Shown here: positions 9,307 to 18,278 of the stretch, one piece after another
How the letters are laid out: every line of letters begins with the position of its first letter
Numbering within the stretch: position 1 is the stretch's first letter
DNA from: Candidatus Accumulibacter vicinus
GTDB taxonomy: Bacteria; Pseudomonadota; Gammaproteobacteria; Burkholderiales; Rhodocyclaceae
DNA length: 64,000 nt
Direction of reading: 5' to 3'
Assembly (NCBI GenBank): GCA_002425405.1
Contig: DIME01000183.1
Coordinates: forward strand, 1 to 64,000
Notes under the pieces: model-generated
What the model was told of the DNA's origin: nothing
Seen by the model: the letters and a program-made list of their open reading frames with translations, nothing else
The model's database searches: none
Translations under genes and position numbers: made by a program

Positions 9307-10691
9307 TCCTGCCGAGCCAGCCATTCGCCGAGCACCCGGCCGAAGACCTGACCGTCGTCGAGCAGACCGCGTCGCGTCAGCGCGCGATCCGTTTCCCGCA
9401 TCGCTCCTCGGCCGGCGTCGGCCAGGAGCCGCTGCTCGCGCCTGGGCAAGGCACGCCAGCACTCGCCCAGGCGCTGAAAGGCGTTTTCCTGGAACTGGTC
9501 GAGCGCCTCCTGCGTGCTCTCGCCATGGCGCCGCGCGTCCCACAGGTAATGGCCGAGCAGGCAGAGGTAGAAGGGATGGCGCCCGGCCCACTCGCGCATC
9601 GTTCGGCCGTCGGCGGCCGACAGCACGCCGCTGCCGAGGCCGATCAGGGCGTCGACTCCCGCCGCTTCGAGCAGTCCGAGACGCTGCACCTCAAGCCGGT
9701 TGAGCAGCGGCGAAGTGAGATGATCCTCGCGCGGGATGTCGCCGATTTCGTGGCGTGTCGCGAACACCAGGCAGATTCGCCCGAGCATGCCGCGCAGGCG
9801 CTCGAAGAAGCGGTGAGGAAGGTGCGAGAGTACGCGTTCGGCTTCGTCGATCAGGAGCAGCGGCGCCAGTTGGCCGGGCGCCCGGTCGACCCAGTCGGAC
9901 AAGGCATCGGCGGCTTCGTCGGCGGCAAGGTCGGCGCAGGCGGTCCCGCCGACCGCCTCGACGAGAGCGCCGCACGAGCCGGCTTCCGGCCCTTCGCCGC
10001 TGAGGACGCTGACGATGCGCCCGCCCTGCCGTGCGCGTTGCGCCCAGGTTTGCAGAAGCGACGACTTGCCGATGCGTGCGTCGCCGACCAGCGAAACGCT
10101 GCCGCCGCGATCCAGCGCGCCTTGCAGCTTGCGCAGCAAACGGTCGCGGCCCAAGAAGCGCGGCGGGGTGGCTGGCGTCCAGGGGTCGAAGGGATTCTCG
10201 GTCGGCGACGCGCCGGTCGCGCCTGTTGGGCCGTGGACTACACGCCGTGTGGGCTTTTTCCCGGTGATTCCCCAGACCAGCCGGCCGAGATTGTGGTCGT
10301 TCAGCGCCGGGCGCAGGTCCACCCAGGTGCGCGTAGCAAGAAACAGCGGCAATTCCGGTTGCCCCGGCGCGTCAGCCAGGAGGACCGGGATGACCGGGAT
10401 GACCGGGCGTTTGTCGCCGACAGCAAGCTTCAGCGCGGCCTGAATCTCTTCATCTTCCCAAGGCCCCAGGCCATCCTTGCCAATCAGCGCGGCCACGCTG
10501 CGGCAATGGCGGATCGCTGCTGCCAATAGCGGTTGCCAGTTCCGCCCCGGCGGCAATTCGTCCTCGTCGAGCCAGACCTTCAGGCCGTGGCGTTCGAGCG
10601 CGGCCTTCAGTTCGCGGACCGCCGGCTTGTCGCGGCTGTCGTGGCTCAGGAAAACGTCGAAGCGGACGGGTTGATCGGCGGTGGCGGTCAT
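9303..10691 (-). CDS. TIR-STAND NTPase
   Basis: First gene of the operon, 462 aa from the ATG at 10691. The N-terminal TIR domain has FDVFLSHDSRDKP, VWLDEDELPPGRNW and PWEDEEIQAAL, the last supplying the candidate catalytic glutamate near residue 82. A linker leads to a STAND NTPase: RFLGRDRLLRKLQ, Walker A GDARIGKSS and Walker B LLLIDEAERVL. TIR-STAND proteins are typical sensors whose oligomerisation switches on NAD cleavage or signalling. ATG 10691 is preferred over the TTG at 10718 because the TIR strand begins soon after it. The stop overlaps the next gene's start by 4 bases, so the five genes are probably co-transcribed. Confidence 0.82.
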   Translation of the reverse strand: MTATADQPVRFDVFLSHDSRDKPAVRELKAALERHGLKVWLDEDELPPGRNWQPLLAAAIRHCRSVAALIGKDGLGPWEDEEIQAALKLAVGDKRPVIPVIPVLLADAPGQPELPLFLATRTWVDLRPALNDHNLGRLVWGITGKKPTRRVVHGPTGATGASPTENPFDPWTPATPPRFLGRDRLLRKLQGALDRGGSVSLVGDARIGKSSLLQTWAQRARQGGRIVSVLSGEGPEAGSCGALVEAVGGTACADLAADEAADALSDWVDRAPGQLAPLLLIDEAERVLSHLPHRFFERLRGMLGRICLVFATRHEIGDIPREDHLTSPLLNRLEVQRLGLLEAAGVDALIGLGSGVLSAADGRTMREWAGRHPFYLCLLGHYLWDARRHGESTQEALDQFQENAFQRLGECWRALPRREQRLLADAGRGAMRETDRALTRRGLLDDGQVFGRVLGEWLARQE

Positions 10692-11064
10692 CGGGTGTTT
10701 GGCGGCGGGAAATGGCAAGGGATCGGGCGATCTGTCTACACCCCGAAGTATCTGCGGGTTTTCCCGTCGGGGTCAATGCAGAGCCTGGTCGGATCAGCTC
10801 CGGTCCCGACAGGTCGTGCGGCCGCCTGCCTTGCTGACCGCCCTGGCGCCGGCTCGCTCGGGATGCGTTCCGTATTGACTGAAGCCTTGCTAGACTGCCT
10901 TCGCAGTCCCCGATCCATCATCAGGCCCCGAGAGGCAATGACCAGCAAGCGCGCACTTTGCATCGACATCACGACCGTCTCCTCTTGCCGCCTGACGATG
11001 CGGGGCAACTGGCGCTCGACGATGTGGCACGCGCCTGCGCCCGGACTTTCGACAGGAACCCGAC
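10692..11064. other. Divergent intergenic region
   Basis: This gap separates the TIR-STAND operon from the divergent TIR-like/TPR/SLOG gene, so it should hold promoters for both. No clear sigma-70 boxes stand out. Short open frames near 10938-11070 show no recognisable protein. Confidence 0.5.
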
Positions 11065-13035
11065 ATGAAACCACACGCTTTCATCGCCATGCCCTTCGGC
11101 AGCAAACCCGGTCACGATGGCCGGCCGATCGACTTCAATCGCGTCTATGCCGAGTACATCCGGCCGGCGCTGGAGGCGGCGGGCCTCGAGGTCTTCCGGG
11201 CTGACGAGGACACCCGCGCCGGCGATATCCGGACCGACATGTTCCAGGAACTGCTGGTCGCCGATCTGGTGGTGGCCGATCTGACGCTCGACAACGCCAA
11301 CGTCTGGTATGAACTGGGGGTGCGGCACGCCTTGCGCGCACGCGGCGTGGTCCTGGTGCAGGGACCGCGGCCGAACCAGCCGTTCGACATTTACACCGAT
11401 CGCAAGCTCAATTACTCGCTGCTCGACGGTGCCCCCGACCCGGCGAAGCTGCCGGCCGAGCGTGACGCGCTGACCGCGATGGTGCGCGCGAGCATGGCGA
11501 CCTCGACACGGCGGAAGGTGAGCCCGGTGTTCCAGTTGATTCCCAACCTGGAACAGCCGGAATGGCGCCGGCTGCTGCTCGCCGAGCGCAACGAGTTTTC
11601 CGATGCTTACGATAGCTGGTCAAGCCGCATGGAAGTCGCGCGCCAGAAAAACCGGCCAGGCGACATCCTGGTCCTCGCTGACGAGACGCCGATGCGCGCG
11701 CTGCACATCGAAGCCAGGCGCAGCGCCGGCAACGCCCTGCTCAAGCTTCAGCAATACGAACTGGCGCTCGAGCAGTTCGAACTGGCGCTCGACATCGATG
11801 CCGACGACAAGGCCAGTCGGGAAAAGAAATCGATCTGTCTGGGCCGCCTCGAACGCTTTGAAGAGGCGCGGGAATGCGTCAGGCAGCTCACCGACGATCA
11901 TCCGCGGGACGCCGAATCCTGGGCGCTTGCCGGCCGCGTCGAGAAGGAAAGCTGGATGGCCCGCTGGCGCCGGCCGGAGCTGACGCCGGCAGAAATGCTC
12001 ACCTTGGCGAGAGAAGAGAATGCTGCCCTGGGCGAGGCGATCGATCCCTATTACCGCGCTTTCGTCACCGACCCGACGCATCACTACTCGGGGATCAATG
12101 CGCTGACCCTGCAACTGCTGCGCCGGCACTGTGGTGGCGATGCCAACCGGAGCGTGATCGACAATCTGATCGGCGGCGTGCTGTGGGCCAGCCTGACCGC
12201 CCAGGAGCGGGACCGCAGGGATTACTGGGCGCGCGCCAGCTACGCGGAACTGTGCCTGCTGGTCAATCCGCTCGACAGTGTCCGCAAGGAGTACGGCAAC
12301 ATGGTCGCGGCCGCCAACCGCGACTGGTTTGCCCTCGACTCGAGCCGGCAGACCCTGACCCTGCTGCGCGACCTCGGTTTTCGTCCGGACGAGACCGCCG
12401 TCGCGCTGGCCATCGTCGACCGCGAGATCGCCCGCATCACACCGCCGTTCGAGCCGCGGCAGGTGCTGCTGTTCAGCGGCCACATGATCGACGGCCCGAA
12501 CCGGGTGCCGCCGCGCTTTCCGGCGGAACGAGAGGCGCTGGCGGCCGAGCGGATCGGGCAGGCGCTCGACCAGCTCGGCGCCGGGCCCGGCGACCTGGCG
12601 CTGGCGCAGGCCGCCAGCGGTGGCGACCTGCTCTTCCTCGAAGCCTGCCAGGCGCGCGGCGTTCGCCTGCAACTGCTGCTTCCTTTCGAGGAACCGGAGT
12701 TCATCGAACGTTCGATCCTGGCCGCCAGCAATGGCGAGCAGTGGCGCCAACGCTACTTCGCCGTGACCGCCGCCGCCGAGGTGACGCGCCGCCTGATGCC
12801 GGACGAACTGGGTCCCTTGCCGAAAAGCCGAAGCGGCGAACCGGCGAACGCCTTTGAACGCTGCAATCTCTGGCTGCTGTACACCGCGCTGGCCTGGGGA
12901 GCCGGCAAGGTGCGTTTTGTCTGCCTGTGGAATGGTGGCGGTGGCGACGGGCCGGGCGGCACCGCGCACATGTACAACGAAGTGAAGCGCCGCACCGGCC
13001 GGGTGACCTGGCTCGATACGCGCACCCTGTGGTGA
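11065..13035 (+). CDS. TIR/deoxyribosyltransferase-like, TPR and SLOG-like three-domain protein
   Basis: 656 aa. The N-terminus (KPHAFIAMPFGSKPG, then FRADEDTRAGDI, VADLTLDNANVWYELGVRHA) is the nucleoside deoxyribosyltransferase/TIR-like fold found in DUF4071-type signalling proteins. Residues ~215-300 form TPR helices (ALLKLQQYELALEQFELAL). The C-terminal part (VLLFSGHMIDGPNRVPPRFP, then ASGGDLLFLEACQARG and LLPFEEPEFIERS) matches the SLOG Rossmann fold that binds or makes nucleotide signals. This implies a nucleotide-dependent effector or sensor, in keeping with the TIR genes on either side. The ATG at 11065 starts directly at the first strand of the fold. The enzymatic reaction cannot be told from sequence alone. 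Confidence 0.75.
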   Translation: MKPHAFIAMPFGSKPGHDGRPIDFNRVYAEYIRPALEAAGLEVFRADEDTRAGDIRTDMFQELLVADLVVADLTLDNANVWYELGVRHALRARGVVLVQGPRPNQPFDIYTDRKLNYSLLDGAPDPAKLPAERDALTAMVRASMATSTRRKVSPVFQLIPNLEQPEWRRLLLAERNEFSDAYDSWSSRMEVARQKNRPGDILVLADETPMRALHIEARRSAGNALLKLQQYELALEQFELALDIDADDKASREKKSICLGRLERFEEARECVRQLTDDHPRDAESWALAGRVEKESWMARWRRPELTPAEMLTLAREENAALGEAIDPYYRAFVTDPTHHYSGINALTLQLLRRHCGGDANRSVIDNLIGGVLWASLTAQERDRRDYWARASYAELCLLVNPLDSVRKEYGNMVAAANRDWFALDSSRQTLTLLRDLGFRPDETAVALAIVDREIARITPPFEPRQVLLFSGHMIDGPNRVPPRFPAEREALAAERIGQALDQLGAGPGDLALAQAASGGDLLFLEACQARGVRLQLLLPFEEPEFIERSILAASNGEQWRQRYFAVTAAAEVTRRLMPDELGPLPKSRSGEPANAFERCNLWLLYTALAWGAGKVRFVCLWNGGGGDGPGGTAHMYNEVKRRTGRVTWLDTRTLW

Positions 13036-13059
13036 GCGAACCGCGCGACGCGGCATTCG

Positions 13060-13737
13060 CTAGAACGGCGGCGGGCAGCAGAACGCCAGCGGCCGGGCCG
13101 TCTCGGGGTGCGCGAAGGCCAGGGACTCGGCGTGCAGCAGCAGGCGTTGGCCGGCACCGCCAGCCTGGGCGTAGAGTCCGTCACCGACGATCGGATGACC
13201 GATCGCCAGCAGGTGCACGCGCAACTGGTGGGTGCGACCCGTATCCGGCCACAGCGCGAGGCGCGTGGTGTTGGCGAGCGGGTCATGGCTCAGCACCTGG
13301 TAACGCGTCCGGGAGGGCTTGCCGGCCAGCGGGTCGACCTTCTGGCGCGGGCGGTTGGGCCAGTCGGCAGCGAGCGGCAGGTCGATTTCGCCGGCCAGCG
13401 GCGGCAATCCTTTCACGACCGCCACATACCGCTTGTCGACCTGACGGTTGGCGAACTGGATGCCCAGCCGCCGCTGCATCGTCTTGCCGCGTGCCAGAAC
13501 CAGCAGGCCCGAGGTGGCCATGTCCAGACGATGGACGATCAGCGCTTCCGGGTAGGCTGCCTGCACGCGTCCGGCGAGGCAGTCCTGTTTGTCCTCGCCA
13601 CGGCCGGGAACCGAGAGCAGGCCCGCGGGCTTGTTGACCACCAGCAATGACGCGTCGAAGTAGACGATGGCCAGTCCGTCATCGCGTGGCGCGGGGCAGG
13701 TGAGGGCGGCAAGGGCGGGGGTACGGGTGAGGCGCAT
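13060..13737 (-). CDS. rluA: RluA-family pseudouridine synthase
   Basis: 225 aa with the RluA-family catalytic motif HRLDMATSG (catalytic Asp), the strand VVNKPAGLLSVPGRG before it, and GRTHQLRVHL later. It lacks an S4 domain, and its length is close to that of RluA (23S rRNA U746 and tRNA U32). RluA is therefore the best fit, though the target RNA is not proven. It converges on the 11065-13035 gene, whose stop lies 24 bases away, and looks like a core gene caught between two accessory blocks. Confidence 0.85.
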   Translation of the reverse strand: MRLTRTPALAALTCPAPRDDGLAIVYFDASLLVVNKPAGLLSVPGRGEDKQDCLAGRVQAAYPEALIVHRLDMATSGLLVLARGKTMQRRLGIQFANRQVDKRYVAVVKGLPPLAGEIDLPLAADWPNRPRQKVDPLAGKPSRTRYQVLSHDPLANTTRLALWPDTGRTHQLRVHLLAIGHPIVGDGLYAQAGGAGQRLLLHAESLAFAHPETARPLAFCCPPPF

Positions 13738-14085
13738 GTCGGCGGGCAGGGGTCAGACTGGATAAGCGAATCGACACGCCTCCGTCGGAAGACGGACCCG
13801 GCCCGGCACCCGCGCGTGCATGGCCGGCGTCGGGATGCTCTGGCCGGAATTCTCGCCAGGCCCGCCTCCGGATGTCGGTGCCGGCATTCCTCGGCCGGCT
13901 CACACCGCACCGCCTGGCTGGCGCCGCAGAGTGCGTCATAGACTGTCCGGCATTGTCACAGATCGGGTGCTGCGCATGCAACCAACCCATAACCCCCCCC
14001 CACGTCGCCAGGAACCGGGGGACGGGTCGCTGCTATGGCATAATTCGGCGCACACCATGTCGCCGACCGGAGGGGGGACCGCAGG
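13738..14085. other. Intergenic region before the DGR locus
   Basis: 348 bases between the divergent rluA and the TIR gene of the DGR locus. It contains a run of nine C around 13991-14000 and a CATAAT hexamer at 14038-14043 that could be a -10 box for the TIR gene, but no good -35 box is seen. No gene is recognised. Confidence 0.45.
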
Positions 14086-15495
14086 GTGACGAGTACCCGC
14101 AACGCGTCAAGGAACGCCGCACGCATCTTCATCAGCTACCGTCGCCAGGATAGCGAGGCGGCGGCGAGCCGGCTGGCCGAAGACCTGCGCCGGCACTTCG
14201 CTGACGAGCAGGTTTTCCAGGACTTTTCCAGCATCGATCCGGGCGCCGATTTTGTCGACGCCGTGCAGCGCGGGCTCGATACCTGCGCCGCGGTCGTCGT
14301 GGTCATCGGACCAGACTGGCTCAAGGTCGTCGACCGTAACGGCCGCCGGCGCATCGACCTTCCGGAAGACTGGGTCAGGCACGAGGTAGGCGAGAGCCTG
14401 CGGCGTCCGGGTGTGCGCGTCTTTCCCGTGCTGGTGGGCGGCGCCGACATGCCCGGCGTCGCCGATCTGCCGGGCGAACTGCAGCCCTTGACCCGCAGGC
14501 AGGCGTTTCCGCTGACCGTCCGCCACTGGCCGAAGGATGTTGCGGAACTGGTCGAGCACTTGCGGCGGGTGCCGGGGCTCGATCGGCCGCAGCACGTGAC
14601 CGGGCTCGTGGACTGGCTCAGGAAGATCGGCGCTGGGAAGGGGTGGCGATGGTCGGGAGTCGCCGTTGCCGTATTGGCGGCCCTGGGCTACTGGTGGTTC
14701 TCTTCCCGGGAGCCCGCCGGTCCGCAGGTGACCAAGCCAACCGATCCGCCCGTGGCCAAGCGAACCGATCTGCCCACCGCCAAGCCAGCGGCGGCAGCGC
14801 CGTGGCTGGAGCCTGATCCCCTTGCCGACAAGGCGAACGCCTTGCTGCAGCTTGTCGATCGGCAGCGCCGGGAAGTCGCCGAGGCGGCGCAGAAGGCTGC
14901 CGGCGACCGCGATCTGATGCAGAAGCAGCTCAAGGCGGCGCGTAGCGACGACGATAGGCGAGCGCAGCAGGTAGCCTTGTTCGAGGCGCAGGAGCGGCTG
15001 GCAGTGGAGCAGGAGCTTGCAGCCCTGTACCGCAAGGAGATCGAGGGTCCGCAGGGAGTCGCCGCGCTCACGGCCAGTCTTGGCCAGGCTAATGCGGCGG
15101 CGAAAGCCGGCGACTTGCCGCAGGCCAGGGCGCAGTACACGGCGGTGATCGCGGCGCTGACGACGCTCCAGGCCAGGCCGGCAGCGCTGCGCGAGCAGAT
15201 CGTCTCCCAACGCGACCGGTCGGTGCAACGGCTCGCCGGCAACTGGGCGCTCGACGACTGCACGAAGGCCGCGAAGTTCGTCGTCAACGGGCGCAGCCTG
15301 CAGATCGCCTGGCCGCCCTTTGGCGATTTCGAGGAACGGGTGCTCAGCGCCGACCCACGCGAGGTGGTGAGCATGGTCGTCAGCGCCGGCAAGTACCAGG
15401 GACGGCTATCCGGCTACGCGCCGACGGCAAAGGGGCTGACGATACGGAGCATCGCCGCCGACGGCCATAGCGAGACGCTGAAGCGTTGCGATTGA
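14086..15495 (+). CDS. Membrane-anchored TIR protein of the DGR locus
   Basis: 469 aa from a GTG start with a purine-rich leader (GGAGGGGGG). The TIR domain spans residues ~10-150: ARIFISYRRQDSEA, FQDFSSIDPGADF, VVVVIGPDWLK and WVRHEVGESL, whose Glu100 is the candidate NADase residue. A transmembrane helix follows near residues 188-205 (GVAVAVLAALGYWWFSS), then a Pro/Lys/Thr linker, a long charged helical region and a small C-terminal beta domain. With the TIR inside the cell, the C-terminal half would face the periplasm. The DGR target FGE1 begins 31 bases downstream, so the two are probably co-transcribed and may act together. TIR and TM are clear; the C-terminal domain is unknown. Confidence 0.8.
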   Translation: MTSTRNASRNAARIFISYRRQDSEAAASRLAEDLRRHFADEQVFQDFSSIDPGADFVDAVQRGLDTCAAVVVVIGPDWLKVVDRNGRRRIDLPEDWVRHEVGESLRRPGVRVFPVLVGGADMPGVADLPGELQPLTRRQAFPLTVRHWPKDVAELVEHLRRVPGLDRPQHVTGLVDWLRKIGAGKGWRWSGVAVAVLAALGYWWFSSREPAGPQVTKPTDPPVAKRTDLPTAKPAAAAPWLEPDPLADKANALLQLVDRQRREVAEAAQKAAGDRDLMQKQLKAARSDDDRRAQQVALFEAQERLAVEQELAALYRKEIEGPQGVAALTASLGQANAAAKAGDLPQARAQYTAVIAALTTLQARPAALREQIVSQRDRSVQRLAGNWALDDCTKAAKFVVNGRSLQIAWPPFGDFEERVLSADPREVVSMVVSAGKYQGRLSGYAPTAKGLTIRSIAADGHSETLKRCD

Positions 15496-15526
15496 CGGCG
15501 GCCGAGACTGTGGAGGGCGAACGGAG

Positions 15527-16564
15527 ATGATGAAGAGCACAAGACCCGCCGCGGCGAGCGTGAATGCCGCAAAGCCGCTGACGACGCTTCACCTGGCCGC
15601 TGCGGGGACAAGGGCCGCCGGGCAGCGCAACGATAGCCGCGTCAGGACTGGCGCCGACTGGCGCGACCTGATTGGCGTCGCCGTTTCGGCTGCGCTGTCG
15701 CTTGGTGTCGCTGGAGCGGCATGGGCGGTCCTGCCCGACGAGTTGAAGCCGGTGGTCAAGTCCGAGCCAAAGCCCCCGGCGAAGTCGCGGTCCAAGGCGG
15801 AGACGACGCAGGCGGCCAGTTCGGCAAGGAAAGTCGGCGAAGTCTTCCGCGACTGTAGCGACTGCCCGGAGATGGTGGTCATTCCTGCGGGCCGATTCCT
15901 GATGGGGTCGCCCGAGGGCGAATTGGGGCGACGCAATGAGGAAGGGCCGCAACACGAGGTGACGATGGCACGGCCTTTTGCGGTCGGGAAATACGAGGTC
16001 AGCTTCGCCGAGTGGGATGCCTGTGTGGCGGCCGGCGGCTGCCTGCACAGGCCCAACGACGAGGGCTGGGGTCGCAGCAGGCGGCCGGTGGTCAACGTCA
16101 GTTGGGAAGATGCACGGACCTACATCGTGTGGCTGGCCAAGAAGACCGGCAAGGGCTACCGTATGCTGTCCGAGGCCGAGTGGGAGTACGCGGCGCGCGC
16201 CGGGACGACGAGGGCCTACCCGTGGGGGAGCGAACCCGGTCAGGGCCGCGCCAACTTCTTGGGTTCGGGCAGCCAGTGGAGTGGCAAGCAGACGGCACCG
16301 GTCGGCAGCTTTACGTCCAACGACTTCGGGCTGTACGACATGATCGGCAACGCCTGGGAATGGACGGAGGATTGCTGGAACGAAAGCTATACGGGCGCGC
16401 CAGCCGACGGGTCGCCGTGGCTGAAGGGCGACTGTGGCCGGCGGGTGGTGCGCGGCGGCTCCTGGGGCATCGATTCGGGGTACGCGCGGGCGGCCTACCG
16501 CAGCAGGGTCGAGCCCGGGAACCGGTACGACGTCCTGGGTTTCCGCCTCGCCAGGACGCTCTGA
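15527..16564 (+). CDS. FGE/C-lectin-fold DGR target protein 1
   Basis: 345 aa. A hydrophobic helix near residues 48-66 (DLIGVAVSAALSLGVAGAAW) is followed by a Lys/Pro linker and an FGE-sulfatase/C-lectin domain: PEMVVIPAGRFLMGSPEGE, SEAEWEYAARAGTTRAYPWG, GLYDMIGNAWEWTEDCW and [11 protein letters not shown]. The last ~40 residues are the variable region, VR1 (16433-16554), which matches the template downstream of the reverse transcriptase. FGE domains of DGR targets are scaffolds whose last loops are diversified for ligand binding, not sulfatase activators. The helix makes this a membrane-tethered protein; topology is uncertain because both flanks are basic. It lies between the TIR gene and avd on the same strand. 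Confidence 0.88.
   Translation: MMKSTRPAAASVNAAKPLTTLHLAAAGTRAAGQRNDSRVRTGADWRDLIGVAVSAALSLGVAGAAWAVLPDELKPVVKSEPKPPAKSRSKAETTQAASSARKVGEVFRDCSDCPEMVVIPAGRFLMGSPEGELGRRNEEGPQHEVTMARPFAVGKYEVSFAEWDACVAAGGCLHRPNDEGWGRSRRPVVNVSWEDARTYIVWLAKKTGKGYRMLSEAEWEYAARAGTTRAYPWGSEPGQGRANFLGSGSQWSGKQTAPVGSFTSNDFGLYDMIGNAWEWTEDCWNESYTGAPADGSPWLKGDCGRRVVRGGSWGIDSGYARAAYRSRVEPGNRYDVLGFRLARTL
16433..16554 (+). repeat. DGR variable repeat VR1
   Basis: A 122-bp segment that aligns without gaps to TR (18076-18197). Fifteen of the 26 adenines in the mutable part of TR are replaced here (nine by G, six by T). The only other difference is C to T at 16475. The first 33 bases, which contain no A in TR, are identical. 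The last 20 bases (CTGGGTTTCCGCCTCGCCAG) are also identical and are the likely initiation-of-mutagenic-homology site. The segment encodes the C-terminal loops of target 1. Confidence 0.95.
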
Positions 16565-16604
16565 CCTCCTGCGTCTTTGACTCTTTACCTCTTGCCTCCA
16601 CCCG

Positions 16605-17000
16605 ATGACCACTTCTCCGCAAAGTGACGAGCCGCGCCGACCCGGTGATGCGGCGCGACGCTCCGGTCCAGCACTCGAGGCGATGTTCCGCTTCGTCGTC
16701 TGGCTGATCCCGACGCTCGAAAAGCTGCCGCGCAGCCAGAAGTTCCTGCTTGGCGATCGCATTCAGGCGGCGGCACTCGACGTCTTCGAGCGTTTGATCG
16801 AGGCGACGTACAGCAAGGCGCGCGAGCGTGCCTTGAGCGACGCCAACCTCGGCCTCGAGAAACTGCGCTTCCTGTTTCGCGTCTGCGCCGAACTGCATTA
16901 CCTCGACCTGCGCCGCTACGAGTACGCGGCGCGCAGCCTCGACGAGATCGGCCGCATGGTCGGCGGCTGGATCAAGGCCAACCGTGCCGCGCAGGCTTGA
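16605..17000 (+). CDS. avd: DGR accessory variability determinant Avd
   Basis: 131 aa, mostly helical, with the Avd-family hallmark VVWLIPTLEKLPRSQKFLLG followed by DRIQAAALDVFERLIEA and LRFLFRVCAELHYLDLRRYEYA. Avd forms a barrel-like pentamer of four-helix bundles that binds the DGR reverse transcriptase and template RNA and is needed for mutagenic cDNA synthesis. The gene starts 40 bases after target 1. It overlaps the RT start by 17 bases, the usual compact arrangement. Basic residues along the helices fit nucleic-acid binding. The assignment is strong because of the RT, TR and VRs next to it. Confidence 0.93.
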   Translation: MTTSPQSDEPRRPGDAARRSGPALEAMFRFVVWLIPTLEKLPRSQKFLLGDRIQAAALDVFERLIEATYSKARERALSDANLGLEKLRFLFRVCAELHYLDLRRYEYAARSLDEIGRMVGGWIKANRAAQA

Positions 17001-18057
17001 CGACCTGTTCGGCGAAATCGCCAGCTTCCGCGCGCTGCGCGAGGCCGCACTGCGCGCGGTGCGCGGCAAGCGGCACAAGCCCGGCGCGGCAGCTTTCTTT
17101 GCCAATCTCGAGCGCGAAGTGCTGCGCATCGAGCGCGAACTGCGGGCCGGAAACTGGCGGCCGGGGGCTTACCGGACGTTCGAGGTGCACGACCCGAAGC
17201 GACGCCAGGTTTCCGCGGCACCGTTTCGCGACCGGGTGGTGCAGCACGCGCTGTGCGCGGTCATCGAGCCGCTATTCGAGCGCGGCTTCATCGACGACAG
17301 TTTCGCCAACCGGCTTGGCAAGGGGACGCATCGCGCCGTGGCGCGCTACGAGCAGTTCCGCGACCGCTGCCGGTACGTGCTGCGTTGTGATATCTACCGC
17401 TATTTTCCCGCCATCGACCATGAGATCCTGAAGCGGGATCTGCGGCGCCGGATCGCCTGCGCGCCGACCTTGCGCGTCATCGACGCGATCATCGACGGAT
17501 CCAACCCGCAGGAGCCGGTGAACCTGTATTTCCCGGGCGACGACCTGTTCTCGCCGCTGGCGCGGCGGCGCGGGCTGCCGATCGGCAACCTGACCAGCCA
17601 GCTCTTTGCCAACATTTTTCTCGACGGCCTCGATCACTACGTGAAAGAAGTGTTGCGGGCGCCCTACCTGCGTTACGTCGATGACTTCGCGCTGTTCCAC
17701 GATGATCGTCACGTACTCGATGACTGGCGCGGCAAGCTCGACCGCTATCTTGAAGGCCGTCGGCTGGTCCTGCATCCGCGCAAGACGGTCATTCTGCCGA
17801 GCAGCGAGCCGGCTGCCTTTCTGGGGATGGTTGTCATGAGCGGCAGGCGGCGGGCTCTCCCGGAGGAGCATGTGCGGCGTTTCCGTAACCGCCTGCGCAG
17901 CCTGCGTGACCGCTGGCGCGCCGGCACAGTGACGCAGGAGGAAGTCGAACAACGCGTGGGCTCCTGGGTAGCTCACGCGGCGCATGCCGACACCTGGCGG
18001 CTGCGCCGAGCAATCTTCCGTGGTGGCTGGTTCGATCCACTGTACCAGAAGCCATAG
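16984..18057 (+). CDS. DGR reverse transcriptase
   Basis: 357 aa from a GTG start inside avd. RT motifs appear in order: FRDRVVQHALCAVIEPLFE, then FIDDSFANRLGKGTHRA, RCDIYRYFPAIDHEIL (first catalytic Asp, near residue 136), GLPIGNLTSQLFANIFLDGL (near 198-216; the DGR form of motif 4) and YVDDFALFHDD (catalytic YVDD at 231-234). The thumb follows, with no maturase or endonuclease domain, as expected for DGR RTs. Such enzymes copy TR RNA with frequent misincorporation opposite adenine and the cDNA replaces VR. All catalytic residues are present, so activity is likely. TR begins 18 bases after the stop. Confidence 0.95.
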   Translation: MPRRLDDLFGEIASFRALREAALRAVRGKRHKPGAAAFFANLEREVLRIERELRAGNWRPGAYRTFEVHDPKRRQVSAAPFRDRVVQHALCAVIEPLFERGFIDDSFANRLGKGTHRAVARYEQFRDRCRYVLRCDIYRYFPAIDHEILKRDLRRRIACAPTLRVIDAIIDGSNPQEPVNLYFPGDDLFSPLARRRGLPIGNLTSQLFANIFLDGLDHYVKEVLRAPYLRYVDDFALFHDDRHVLDDWRGKLDRYLEGRRLVLHPRKTVILPSSEPAAFLGMVVMSGRRRALPEEHVRRFRNRLRSLRDRWRAGTVTQEEVEQRVGSWVAHAAHADTWRLRRAIFRGGWFDPLYQKP

Positions 18058-18075
18058 AAGCCTGACGGGGTCCCT

Positions 18076-18197
18076 TGTGGCCGGCGGGTGGTGCGCGGCG
18101 GCTCCTGGAACAACAAACCGGAGAACGCGCGGGCGGCCTACCGCAACAGGAACGAGCCCGGAAACCGGAACAACAACCTGGGTTTCCGCCTCGCCAG
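18076..18197 (+). repeat. DGR template repeat TR
   Basis: A 122-bp non-mutated copy of the VRs, 18 bases after the RT stop. Its core has nine AAC codons plus AAA, two GAG, TAC, AGG and GGA: 26 adenines placed so that their change alters ligand-contact residues. The flanks are nearly A-free. AAC-rich templates are typical of DGRs because A-mutated AAC codons reach many amino acids but no stop. Read in frame, the template would encode [20 protein letters not shown], the same frame as the targets. Confidence 0.95.
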
Positions 18198-18278
18198 TAC
18201 GCTTCCGGGCCGGAGCCGGGGCGGCCAAGGCTGCCCCGGGTGTGCGTGAGAGCGTCCAGGCCCCGTCATGATGAGCAC

